DNA of 8,240 nt, from the NCBI GenBank assembly GCA_035651595.1, contig DASRFJ010000050.1, positions 1-8,240 of the forward strand, given 5' to 3'. Origin of the DNA: JAFARZ01 sp035651595. Its GTDB lineage: Bacteria; Actinomycetota; Actinomycetes; Streptosporangiales; Streptosporangiaceae. The notes under the pieces were generated by a model that was not told where the DNA came from, did no database searches, and was given only the letters and a program-made list of their open reading frames with translations. Position numbers and translations under genes: made by a program. This document shows, piece after piece, positions 1 through 6,365 of the stretch (position 1 is its first letter; each line of letters opens with the position of its first letter).

Positions 1-388
1 GTTCGAGCATGTCCTCGGCGGTGCCGCCGGGAGACGCGACCTGTTCCAGGCGCCGCGCCTGGTAGTGCAGGTCCCCTGCGGCATGTTCCAGCCGCAGCGC
101 ATGGCCGAGCAGGGCACGCCGCAGGCCGGCTTCGATGACCATACGCGCATACGCCGAGATGTGGTCCGGATCGGGGCAGGCCTGCTTGAGCGCGGCCCGC
201 TGGTCCGGGCTGATGCCGTCGGTGGTGCCAGGGAAGGGCAGGCCCTGCGTGAGGACGGCGAATGCGTGACGGTGCGCACCGGGACTGAAGTCGTCGGGTG
301 CCAGCCTGGGTAGCTGCTCGAAGCGACCTGGCTGGAGCAGCAGGGCGCCCAGGAGTGCTTGTTCGGCGCGTTCGGTCAGGCTAGGCAT
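1..388 (-). CDS. DnaB N-terminal-like domain protein, partial (runs off left edge)
   Basis: Reading leftward from an ATG at 388, the frame stays open to the window edge (about 129 residues). It begins MPSLTERAEQALLGALLLQP and continues with a DDFSPGAHRHAFAVLTQG segment, then DPDHISAYARMVIEAGLRR. This pattern (AEQALLGALL, then a D-F-x5-H-x2-x-F helix, then YAxxVxEAxxRR) is that of the small helical N-terminal domain of DnaB-type replicative helicases, which mediates hexamer and primase contacts. No Walker motif is visible in the part present. The start lies 8 bp inside the end of the upstream gene, with a GGAGAGGAG ribosome site about 10 nt ahead, so the two are probably translationally coupled. 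It resembles the N-terminal domain of the protein encoded at 1186-2334, suggesting paired paralogues in one operon. Whether the rest of the protein holds a helicase motor cannot be seen. Confidence 0.65.
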   Translation of the reverse strand, partial: MPSLTERAEQALLGALLLQPGRFEQLPRLAPDDFSPGAHRHAFAVLTQGLPFPGTTDGISPDQRAALKQACPDPDHISAYARMVIEAGLRRALLGHALRLEHAAGDLHYQARRLEQVASPGGTAEDMLE

Positions 389-1189
389 GGCTGGTCATCT
401 CCTCTCCTGGCAGCCGACACGGCACGTCGGCGAGGCCGTTGTCGCGGCGGGAAGCTTGGCCGGGGTCGTTGACGCGGACCCACCCGTTCGACACTGGCGC
501 CCACCATTCGCCGGCGCAGAACAGCACGTCGGGCAGGCCGGGGCCGGGTTCGCGTGCCTGGCCCGCGTCGAGGGCGGCGGCCATGTCCGCGTGGTCGCGC
601 CATCCGCCGTCCCGCCGCCTGGACACCAGCGCCGCGGCCCGTTCCGCCGACGGGATGCCGGCCAGCGGGCTCGCGGCAGTCCAGCGTTTCTGGAGCTTGC
701 GGTCCGACGCGGCAACGGCCGGGGCGGTGCGGTGGCCGGTGCGGCAGCCCGCGGCGTACCGGTGGTCGCGGCGTGGATGACCTGCCGCAGTTCTGAATGC
801 CAGTACCGGGCGGCCTGCCCCGACGGCTGCGGGCCGGCGTAGATTTCCTCGCGCCAGACCTTGAGTGCGTAGAGCTCTTCGATCAGGCCTGGGTGTTCTG
901 CCCAGCAGCGGGGCAGCCGATCGTCGGCGGACAGTTCGTAGCGGTCGTGCAGCCAGGTCACCCAGGCGCGCAGCCCGGCCCAAGCGGCGAGCTGTGCGCC
1001 CGGGGTCATGACGTGCCACTCATCGAGCGGGCGCGCCGCCGGCTGTGGCTCCTGATCAGCGCGGCCGGCCGGCGGCGGACGGCCGATGCGGGTCAGTGGT
1101 CCGCGCCGCAGCGCGCGCCTGGTCTGCGGTGACGGTTCCGCCGACTCACCGAGAGTGAGCTGCATCGGGTTTTGCGTAGGACGCGTCAT
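381..1189 (-). CDS. Unknown protein of the transfer operon, interrupted by one frameshift near 760
   Basis: The gene starts with ATG at 1189 (AAGGAGGGA five bases ahead) and overlaps the previous stop as ATGA. The first frame gives a proline/arginine-rich leader (residues 1-55), then a conserved-looking helical block with WVTWLHDRYELSADDRLP, CWAEHPGLIEELYALK and QAARYWHSELRQVIHAATT. Near 757-763 good coding sense moves to another frame, which continues RTGHRTAPAVAASDRKLQKR, then WWAPVSNGWVRVNDP, and ends EEMTSHA at 381. The uncorrected first frame would instead run to 395 as arginine/proline-rich nonsense. The intended product is about 268 residues. The Trp-rich central block vaguely resembles DUF4913-type proteins of actinobacterial elements, but I would not assign it. 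The end at 381 overlaps the next start, which supports this reconstruction. The shift may be a real mutation or a sequencing error in a GC run. Confidence 0.6.
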
Positions 1190-2334
1190 GGGTCCCTCCT
1201 TAACATCCGCTGGACCGGGCTAGCCGGTTCCGGGACGGCAGGCGGCGGCTCCATAACCGCGGGTTCCTGCCGTGATCTGGCGGTCGCTGCTGTCGGCGGC
1301 GGTTCCGGCACTGCACCCGGCAGCGGTTGCGTGCCACGAGCCAGCCCTGGTTCCGGTGCCGTGACGGGGAAGGTCGGGTTCAATCGCAGCGACTGTGGCC
1401 AGTCGGTGCCGAACCGGCGGGTGCATACCTGGTCCGCCAGCAGCGCTCGGCCGATGAGTCCGGCGGTACTGGGAGCAGCATCGACGGCCGCGATACGCAG
1501 CACTTCGCCAGCTACGAGGTGGCCTTTCCCGCTCCCGTTCAGGTCCCACGCGATGATCAGCGGGTCGACGGGCTCGCCGTCCTGCACGCGGCGGCGTATG
1601 TCGCCGTAGATCACGCGGCGGTTCTCGGATGTGAACACCTCGACAGGCAGCCAGCCGGTGATCTCCGGTGCCTGGCCTGGATGCCGCAGCAGGTCGGCGA
1701 GCACGAGTTCCTCGAGTGTGCGTGCGCTCATGGCCCGCTCTCGTGCCGGCGCTGCCGAGATACCGGCCGCCGGCGCCTGGCGGGCGGCGCGCGGCGCCTG
1801 CCGGGCAGCCGGAGCCGCCTGGTCCTGGCCGATGGCCCGGGCGGCGATCGCGGTGTCGCGTGTTATCGCCATACCCGCTGCTGCTCCCGCGCCGCGCGAT
1901 GCCCACCGCCGACTCTCGGCAGCCCGTTCGGCCTCGCGGGCGAGGAAGGCGGCGGCTCCCGCGATCCTTCCGGGGTCGGGCGTGTCCGGCACGGCCCTGG
2001 CAGCGGCGGCGCGCCGTTGTTCGCTGGCCTCGGCGACCATCTGCGCGTAATGAGGAAGGTGGGCCGGTTCCGGGCAGGTCTCGGGGAGTTCGGCGATGTA
2101 CTGCCGCAAGTCGCGGACTTGCGGCCAGAACGGGAGTCCGGTCAGCCACATCCGCAGCCTGCCGAACAGGCCGCCGGGTCGCGGGACGGCATCGGTGAGC
2201 GCGCCGAATATCGCCTGGTGGCGCGTGTCCGCAAAGTCCGCGGCCCGGATTCTGGTCAGGTCCCCGTTCCGAGCGCCTCCGGCGAGCAGGGCGCCGAGCA
2301 CGGCCTGCTCGGCGTGGTTGGTGAGGTCGGTCAT
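1186..2334 (-). CDS. Protein with two DnaB-N-like domains and no ATPase domain
   Basis: The product has 382 residues. ATG at 2334 follows GGAGG (2345-2349), which lies in the last codons of the upstream gene. Residues 6-110 look like a DnaB N-terminal domain: HAEQAVLGALLAGG, then IRAADFADTRHQAIFGALTD, then HYAQMVAEASEQRR. An Ala-rich linker (about 115-203, including a repeated RQAP unit) leads to a second domain of the same kind at about 204-305: LEELVLADLLRHP, then VEVFTSENRRVIYGDI. A Pro-rich tail follows (about 320-375). No Walker A or B motif is present, so it cannot be a helicase itself. Known DnaB-N domains mediate oligomerisation and primase or loader contact, so a role as an adaptor in element replication or single-strand processing is an inference. 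Its position directly after a coupling-protein gene fits a mobile-element operon. The stop overlaps the next start as ATGA. Confidence 0.7.
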   Translation of the reverse strand: MTDLTNHAEQAVLGALLAGGARNGDLTRIRAADFADTRHQAIFGALTDAVPRPGGLFGRLRMWLTGLPFWPQVRDLRQYIAELPETCPEPAHLPHYAQMVAEASEQRRAAAARAVPDTPDPGRIAGAAAFLAREAERAAESRRWASRGAGAAAGMAITRDTAIAARAIGQDQAAPAARQAPRAARQAPAAGISAAPARERAMSARTLEELVLADLLRHPGQAPEITGWLPVEVFTSENRRVIYGDIRRRVQDGEPVDPLIIAWDLNGSGKGHLVAGEVLRIAAVDAAPSTAGLIGRALLADQVCTRRFGTDWPQSLRLNPTFPVTAPEPGLARGTQPLPGAVPEPPPTAATARSRQEPAVMEPPPAVPEPASPVQRMLRRDP

Positions 2335-2340
2335 GGCTGG

Positions 2341-2787
2341 TCAGCCTCCTGCCGTTTTGTCGTCCAGCCCGGCGATCTGCCGTGCCTGGGTGACGGCGGC
2401 GGCGAACTGGTGCTTATGGGGGCCTTCGTAGTGGCGGGTCATCTGGGCTTTGACCGGCGGCGTGGTGGCGTGCACGACCAGCGCCTCGCGGCGGTGCGAT
2501 GACAGTGTCCGGATCGCGGCGGGGGTCATGGTCTTGCGGTCCTGCAGCGCGGATGACAGGCTGTGCCCGCTCTGGCCGCGCTGCCAGGTGATCAGGGTTT
2601 CCCGGTATTCGCCGGCGAGTTCGGAGATCTCCCGCAGCTCGTCTCCGGCTAGGCCGCCGAGGATGAGTTTGACGGTGGCGGCGCCCCACAGCATTTCGGC
2701 GGCGTCGTGGCCCCAGCGGCTGCGGGCCTGGGCCATGGCCTGCAGCACCGCGGTCACGAAGATCCCGGTGCCGCCGGCGAACGACAT
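2341..2787 (-). pseudogene. VirD4/TraG-type coupling ATPase, C-terminal fragment (5'-truncated)
   Basis: About 148 residues in good coding frame begin FAGGTGIFVTAVLQAMAQAR and continue with WGHDAAEMLWGAATVKLILGG, a GEYRETL segment, and TPAAIRTLSSHRREALVVHA. This matches the C-terminal half of the RecA-like motor of T4SS coupling proteins of the TraG/VirD4 family: the 'GGTGI' strand, the helix ending QARxRWG, the V-K-x2-LGG strand and the final 'R-x-LP/S' segment. In the known family these are inner-membrane hexameric ATPases of 500 or more residues that bring relaxase-DNA to the secretion channel. Here everything upstream, including transmembrane helices and Walker A, is absent: a TGA lies five codons before the first ATG and the flanking DNA belongs to another gene. 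The fragment should not function as an ATPase. Its 3' end still carries the ribosome site of the next gene. The truncation point lies in an inverted repeat at 2775-2799. Confidence 0.72.
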
Positions 2788-2799
2788 CAGCGTTCGCCG
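2775..2799. repeat. Perfect 9-bp inverted repeat at a gene-truncation junction
   Basis: CGGCGAACG (2775-2783) and CGTTCGCCG (2791-2799) are exact reverse complements separated by 7 bp. The leftward coupling-protein fragment begins in the left arm and the rightward transporter fragment begins in the right arm. The junction of the two broken genes is therefore inside this hairpin-capable sequence. Confidence 0.8.
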
Positions 2800-3642
2800 T
2801 CATCATCGGCGTCCTGGCCGTTTCGGCCGCCCTGACCCCGGCCGGCGCACGCGTGAACGACCTGACCGTTCCCGCCGTCGCTGGTTCCTATCTCGCCTTC
2901 GACGTCTGCATTTCCTGCCTGCTAGCCGACGCGTGGGTGCTCGCGAGAGAAGGAGCACGCGGCGCAACGGGACCGCTGAGGCGCGGCCTGCGGATAGCAG
3001 CCGCTGGCCTGGCCCTGATGGTGGCTGGCGCGAGCCTGCTGGCCGTCGACATCGTCTTCCACTGGACCCGTACCCGCGATCCCCGCCTGGCTCGGGCCAG
3101 CAGCCAACCTGCTGGTGATCCCGGGCATTGTCGTATTCATCATCGGAGTCTGCTACCCAGGCGCCGTCATGCGTGTTCACGCCGCGCGCGTCTGGGCACG
3201 CCACCGGCGCGTCTACCGTGAGCTCGCCCCGCTATGGAAACTGCTGCACCAGGCCTTCCCCCAGGACGCGCTGACACGCGTCCCGGCCAGCAGCCGCCTG
3301 CGCAGCCGGCTCAGCCCGCGCGGCGTGCACTGGCGCTACTACCGGCGCGTCATCAAGTGCCGCGACGGACTCGTCCGCATCAGCCCTCGCCTCGCCCGGC
3401 CCGATCCCAGCTGGGCCAGCCCGCAGCTCGCTCATCGCCTGCTGGCCGCCATCCGGTCTTTGCCGGCTGCCCCGCTCACGCCTCGTCAGGCCGTCCCGAT
3501 CGCCATCCCGCCGGCATCGAGCCTTGATGCCGACGCCGGTGAACTCGTTCGCCTGTCCCGCGAGCTGGCCGCTGCCAAGCCACAAATCCGCATCCCTTCG
3601 CCCCGCCGCGGCACATCAACGGAAAGGATGACCACCACATGA
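2793..3642 (+). pseudogene. MAB_1171c-like (DUF6545) membrane protein, 5'-truncated and frameshifted
   Basis: From the junction, the frame of codon 2793 encodes hydrophobic stretches: FAVIIGVLAVSAAL, GSYLAFDVCISCLLADAWVL and GLALMVAGASLLAVDIVF. These look like the later helices of a multi-pass membrane protein. Between about 3062 and 3085 the coding frame changes. It resumes as PAWLGPAANLLVIPGIVVFI (last helix) followed by a cytosolic domain with RRVYRELAPLWKLLHQAFP, RLSPRGVHWRYYRRVIKCRD and GLVRISP, ending at 3642. The 'YRELxPLWxxLxxAFP' and 'R-x-Y-R-R-V-I-E/K-x-R-D-G-L' blocks are what I associate with DUF6545 in the MAB_1171c putative transporter family, whose function is unknown. Members are about 380-400 residues, so roughly the first third is missing. 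The stop overlaps the next start as ATGA, so it once formed an operon with the monooxygenase. Confidence 0.62.
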
Positions 3643-4609
3643 CCAAGGCGCTGATCATCGGCGGCGGCATCGCCGGACCCGCCACCGCGATCGCCCTCCG
3701 CAAAGCCGGAATCACCGCAGCGGTCTACGAGACATACCCCGCAGACGCCAGCGACGACGCGGCGCCTTCCTCACCATCGCCGCCAACGGCCAAGACGCCC
3801 TCCAGGCCATCGACGTCCTCGAGCCCGTCCTCAACAAGTCTTCCCCGGCCCGTCAGCTCCGCATGTTCGACCCGGCCGGAACCAAAATCGCCGACGTTAC
3901 CCTCGGCCGTGACCACCCCCTGCCTGCAGACAATCACCCGCGCATTGCTGTCCACTATCTTGCGAGCAGAAGCCACGGGACACGGCATCCCGCTGGCGTA
4001 CGGCAAGCGGCTCACCGGCGTGACAAGCCGCGGCGGCCAGGTCACCGCCTTGTCCGACGACGGCAGCACCCCGACGCCGACCTGCTCATCGGCGCCGACG
4101 GCATCCACTCCCTCGTCCGCCCACTCATCGATCCCGCCGCCCCGGCCCCCCGTTACGCCGGCCTGACCATCGCCTGCGGCTACGCCGATTACAACGGGCC
4201 GGGCGCCGGTCCGGACGCGTACCACATGATCTACGGCAACCGCGGATTCTTCGGCCACACCACGGCACCCGACGGCCGCACCTGGTGGTTCGCCCGCATC
4301 CCCGGACCCGAACTCACCGACGCCGACCTCGCCGCCCCGCCAGCCACTGGCGGAAACCACTCGCCGACACCTTCGCCGACGACAACAGCCCAACCGCCGA
4401 GATCATCAGGTCAACCCGCGACCGCATCACCATCACCAGTGCCTACGACATCCCCATACTGCCAATATGGCACAACCACTCCATGATCGTCGTCGGCGAC
4501 GCAGCCCACGCCGCGTCGCCGTCAACCGCCCAAGGCGCCTCGATGGCCATCGAAGACGCCGTAATCCTCGCCCAGTGCCTACCGCGACCACCGGGCGATC
4601 CCCGACGCC
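3639..4609 (+). pseudogene. FAD-dependent (group A type) monooxygenase, multiply frameshifted and 3'-truncated
   Basis: ATG at 3639 follows a GGAAAGGA ribosome site. The first frame encodes a Rossmann FAD-binding site, KALIIGGGIAGPATAIALRK with VYE after it (GxGxxG and the ribose-binding acid). Coding then jumps frame near 3760 (GAFLTIAANGQDALQAID), near 3925 (TITRALLSTILRAEATGHG), near 4072 (DADLLIGADGIHSLVRPLID, the DG motif) and near 4340 (ASHWRKPLADTFADD). The last segment includes the FAD-contacting GD motif, MIVVGDAAHAASP, then QGASMAIEDAVILAQCL. A fifth shift near 4580 would extend similarity to about 4609. The reconstructed order matches flavoprotein aromatic hydroxylases (p-hydroxybenzoate hydroxylase-like, usually about 380-400 residues), but the C-terminal 70-80 residues are absent. 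No functional enzyme can be made. Substrate unknown; the pairing with an MAB_1171c-like gene suggests a secondary-metabolism or stress cassette (inference). Confidence 0.8.
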
Positions 4610-5309
4610 AGGACGGGCCGGTTGGAGAAATCCCGGGGCACACCAGGATCGTCTCGTCCGCGACCGCCTCCGGTCCCACGCCCAGCTCGGCGAGCGCCTG
4701 CCGCAGCGCCATCACGTACACCGCGGACTGGATCGCGGCCGCCGCCACCTTGTCACTGTCCGCGTGGCCGTCGATCACCGCGAACGACTTGATCTCGATG
4801 ACGTGGAACTTGCCGTTGAGCTGGAATGCGATCAGGTCCGGCTCCAGGTAGGCATGGCGGCCGCCGACTTCCAGGCGCAGCAGGGGGTGATCGAACATGG
4901 TTCCCCTGTCCGTGCCGTCCCCCGCCGCCCGGCCCAGCTTGTTCCTGGTCTCGGCGTGCCGCAGATCCAGGCTGGCGTTGCCGCCCACCTCGCTGAGATC
5001 GTCGTAATGCGCTTCGGGAATGGGAAGGTTCAGGTGCTCTCGCAGCAGAGCGAGGAGTTCCGCTCCCCCGCTGGCCTTTACCTGGGCCTCGAAAGCATTG
5101 CCGCGAGCGAACGCGAACCCGGACTGCCCGAACGGTGCTGGAAACCCCGCGTAGGCGGCAATGCGCTGCTTGTCGACGGCTGCCGCGTCCATGATCGCGC
5201 GGCGGGCGCACCCGGGGTTGCTGGCCAGCGCGGCGATCGTCCGCGCGTTGTGGCTGCGCGGCACCGCGCGTCCGCGGATGCGCGCAAGTCGCGCCTCAGT
5301 CGCGGTCAC
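4443..5309 (-). CDS. PD-(D/E)XK (RecB/Cas4-type) nuclease, C-terminally truncated
   Basis: GTG at 5309 follows AGGAGGGGAG and overlaps the previous stop as GTGA. Visible nuclease signatures are RGNAFE at 69-74 (motif with Glu74), a strand ending EPDLI (Asp158), HVIEIKSF with the E-x-K pair (Glu172, Lys174), and QSAVY at 194-198, the QxxxY motif typical of RecB/Cas4-type nucleases. One early Cys (34) lies in NPGCARRAIMDAA. Beyond residue about 225 (codons near 4637) the family sequence stops: reading one base over gives CPRDFSNRP, which looks like the true continuation, suggesting a lost base in the C run near 4634. From about 4609 to the stop at 4443 the frame is only the antisense of the monooxygenase gene. 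The C-terminal portion, which could include a Cys cluster in Cas4-like members, is therefore replaced. The catalytic core is complete, so residual activity is possible. Substrate unknown; defence or element processing is an inference. Confidence 0.68.
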   Translation of the reverse strand: MTATEARLARIRGRAVPRSHNARTIAALASNPGCARRAIMDAAAVDKQRIAAYAGFPAPFGQSGFAFARGNAFEAQVKASGGAELLALLREHLNLPIPEAHYDDLSEVGGNASLDLRHAETRNKLGRAAGDGTDRGTMFDHPLLRLEVGGRHAYLEPDLIAFQLNGKFHVIEIKSFAVIDGHADSDKVAAAAIQSAVYVMALRQALAELGVGPEAVADETILVCPGISPTGPSWRRGSPGGRGRHWARITASSMAIEAPWAVDGDAAWAASPTTIMEWLCHIGSMGMS

Positions 5310-6112
5310 CGTGCTCCCCTCCTCTGGTGCCTGACGTCCAGCCGGGTCCCGAACAGCTGTGCCGCGTCGTCAAGCTGGTCCCGTGCTTGTCGTGCCGCGG
5401 CGGTCCGCGCCGCCGTGTCGGCCGCCCGGTGAACCGCGAGCTCCGCGTGAGCTGCTTGTGTCACTGCCTTCGGATCCATCTGGGTCGCGTTACTGGCGGT
5501 GCCGGGAATGCTGGCGGCAAAGCGCCACAGCAAGCGGCGAGCCGCCGGAACCGGCGCGGGAAGCCGGTCATTCGCGTTAGCGATCTGGATGGCGGCTGTC
5601 AGGAAGTCGACACGCGGAGATAGTGATCCGATCACGCGGCGTTCCATCGGCCACGTCGATACTGCCAGCAGACCGCGGGCCGGCGCCAGGCGATCCGCAG
5701 TCAATGCCGCGCAAATGTAATAAGGCCGCGCGAACGGCGCCGTCCGGAACGAACGCTCCTCATCACGCTTGAGGCTGGTCAGCCGCGACGACGGGAACGC
5801 GGTCGCGAAGAACGCCTCATGCACGGTGGCGATGAGCCTCGGCGCCGCCGGGACCGTGAGCAGGCTGAGCGCCTCATGCACCTGTTCCCGCAGCGGCAGC
5901 AGCGGGCCGGCGCCTTCCGCAGCCGGTACGTCAGGCAGCGACGCTGTGCCGGGCGCGGTCCCGGCGAGTACGTCCTCCCACGCCTGCTCGGCCTGCTTGA
6001 GTTCATGACGCAGCGCGCTCGCGCGCTCCCTGTCGCCTGCGAGAACCGCCTGCCGCACCGCGACGCGCAGCCGGTCGATCCGGCGCTCCAGAGCCTCCGC
6101 TGTCTCGGTCAC
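5306..6112 (-). CDS. Coiled-coil / putative winged-helix partner of the nuclease (unknown family)
   Basis: The product has 268 residues from GTG at 6112. A TTG at 6148 in the same frame is possible, but it would lie inside the 10-bp operator-like repeats and upstream of the -10, so GTG is preferred. Residues 1-50 form a charged heptad-like helix (ALERRIDRLRVAVRQAVLAG, then ASALRHELKQAEQAW), probably a coiled coil. A Pro/Ala linker follows. Residues about 80-170 contain a region with helix-helix-strand character: PAAPRLIATVHEAFF, SRLTSLKRDEERSF, PYYICAALT and LLAVSTWPMERRVIG. This could be a winged helix, with RLTSLKRDEERSF as recognition helix and the Trp segment as wing (inference). The C-terminal third is Ala-rich and helical. 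No enzyme motif is visible. The last bases overlap the nuclease start (GTGA), implying a 1:1 partner, for example a targeting or sensing subunit. I do not recognise a named family. Confidence 0.7.
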   Translation of the reverse strand: MTETAEALERRIDRLRVAVRQAVLAGDRERASALRHELKQAEQAWEDVLAGTAPGTASLPDVPAAEGAGPLLPLREQVHEALSLLTVPAAPRLIATVHEAFFATAFPSSRLTSLKRDEERSFRTAPFARPYYICAALTADRLAPARGLLAVSTWPMERRVIGSLSPRVDFLTAAIQIANANDRLPAPVPAARRLLWRFAASIPGTASNATQMDPKAVTQAAHAELAVHRAADTAARTAAARQARDQLDDAAQLFGTRLDVRHQRRGAR

Positions 6113-6118
6113 GGCACG

Positions 6119-6148
6119 ACCGTAGCACGATCCAGCAAACTCCAGCAA
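6119..6148 (-). promoter_or_regulatory. Predicted promoter giving a leaderless GTG transcript
   Basis: On the minus strand TACGGT (6124-6119) lies 6 bp before the GTG start at 6112, the spacing expected if transcription begins at the start codon itself. TTGCTG at 6148-6143 could be the -35, with an 18-bp spacer. There is no ribosome site ahead of the GTG, which fits leaderless translation, common in actinobacteria. The -35 is weak and lies inside the tandem repeats, so control by a bound protein is likely. Confidence 0.45.
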
Positions 6149-6170
6149 GTTCCAGTAATTTCTAGCTGTC
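6131..6170. repeat. Array of 10-bp tandem repeats, operator/iteron-like
   Basis: Four consecutive 10-bp units sit in exact register: TCCAGCAAAC (6131), TCCAGCAAGT (6141), TCCAGTAATT (6151) and TCTAGCTGTC (6161, degenerate). The first three share TCCAG and A/T-rich ends. On the minus strand the unit reads (N)NTTNCTGGA. A period of one helical turn puts every unit on the same face of the DNA, as in cooperative binding sites of regulators or replication initiators. The array overlaps the -35 region of the leftward nuclease operon and lies upstream of the divergent EspR-like gene. Confidence 0.75.
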
Positions 6171-6365
6171 TCGCCTGTACGGCAGCGGTGTCACGACGGA
6201 GGACCCGCTTGATGCACCGGTGACTTCGGCGCGGATGATCAGATACGCGCAACGCGCGTTAACTGACATTAATGGCCGTGACGAACCGGCAACTTGCATT
6301 CAAAGGCCCGAGGCGGCAGCCTGGACTGTACCGATCCGGCCGAGCGTGGAGGTTACCGAACGCAT
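6171..6365. promoter_or_regulatory. Leader/promoter region of the EspR-like gene with palindromic site
   Basis: This 195-bp gap holds no convincing gene. It contains a perfect 10-bp palindrome AACGCGCGTT (6251-6260) running into TTAACTGACATTAATG (6259-6274). Read on the minus strand, the latter is CATTAA-TGTC-AGTTAA, the same arms as the site at the whiB promoter. I could not pick a convincing -35/-10 pair for the rightward gene. The ribosome site GGAGG lies about 12-13 nt before the ATG at 6366. Confidence 0.6.
6259..6274. promoter_or_regulatory. Second operator-like site (reverse orientation) upstream of the EspR-like gene
   Basis: TTAACTGACATTAATG is the reverse complement of CATTAA-TGTC-AGTTAA. 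The arms are identical to those of the site at 6851-6866; only the 4-bp centre differs. It lies about 90 bp before the EspR-like start codon and so could serve autoregulation. Confidence 0.65.

Noticed and set aside
1327..2502. Long plus-strand open frame over the DnaB-N protein gene
   Set aside because: It is a GC-rich shadow of the minus-strand genes. The minus strand has family motifs, ribosome sites and exact overlaps; this frame has none.
3725..4393. Minus-strand open frame opposite the monooxygenase
   Set aside because: Gly/Val/Asp-repetitive composition typical of an antisense shadow. The plus strand carries the FAD, DG and GD motifs, although in shifted frames.
4443..4609. C-terminal tail of the nuclease reading frame as a real domain
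   Set aside because: This stretch is the complement of the monooxygenase GD-motif region, so the peptide is accidental.
3639..4609. Programmed frameshifting in the monooxygenase
   Set aside because: At least four shifts in different directions, with the 3' end missing, fit decay or sequencing errors, not recoding.
4467..5432. Plus-strand open frame of 321 codons opposite the nuclease
   Set aside because: Arg/Pro-rich antisense of the nuclease and partner genes, with no motif; it crosses the 4609 border and the GTGA gene overlap.
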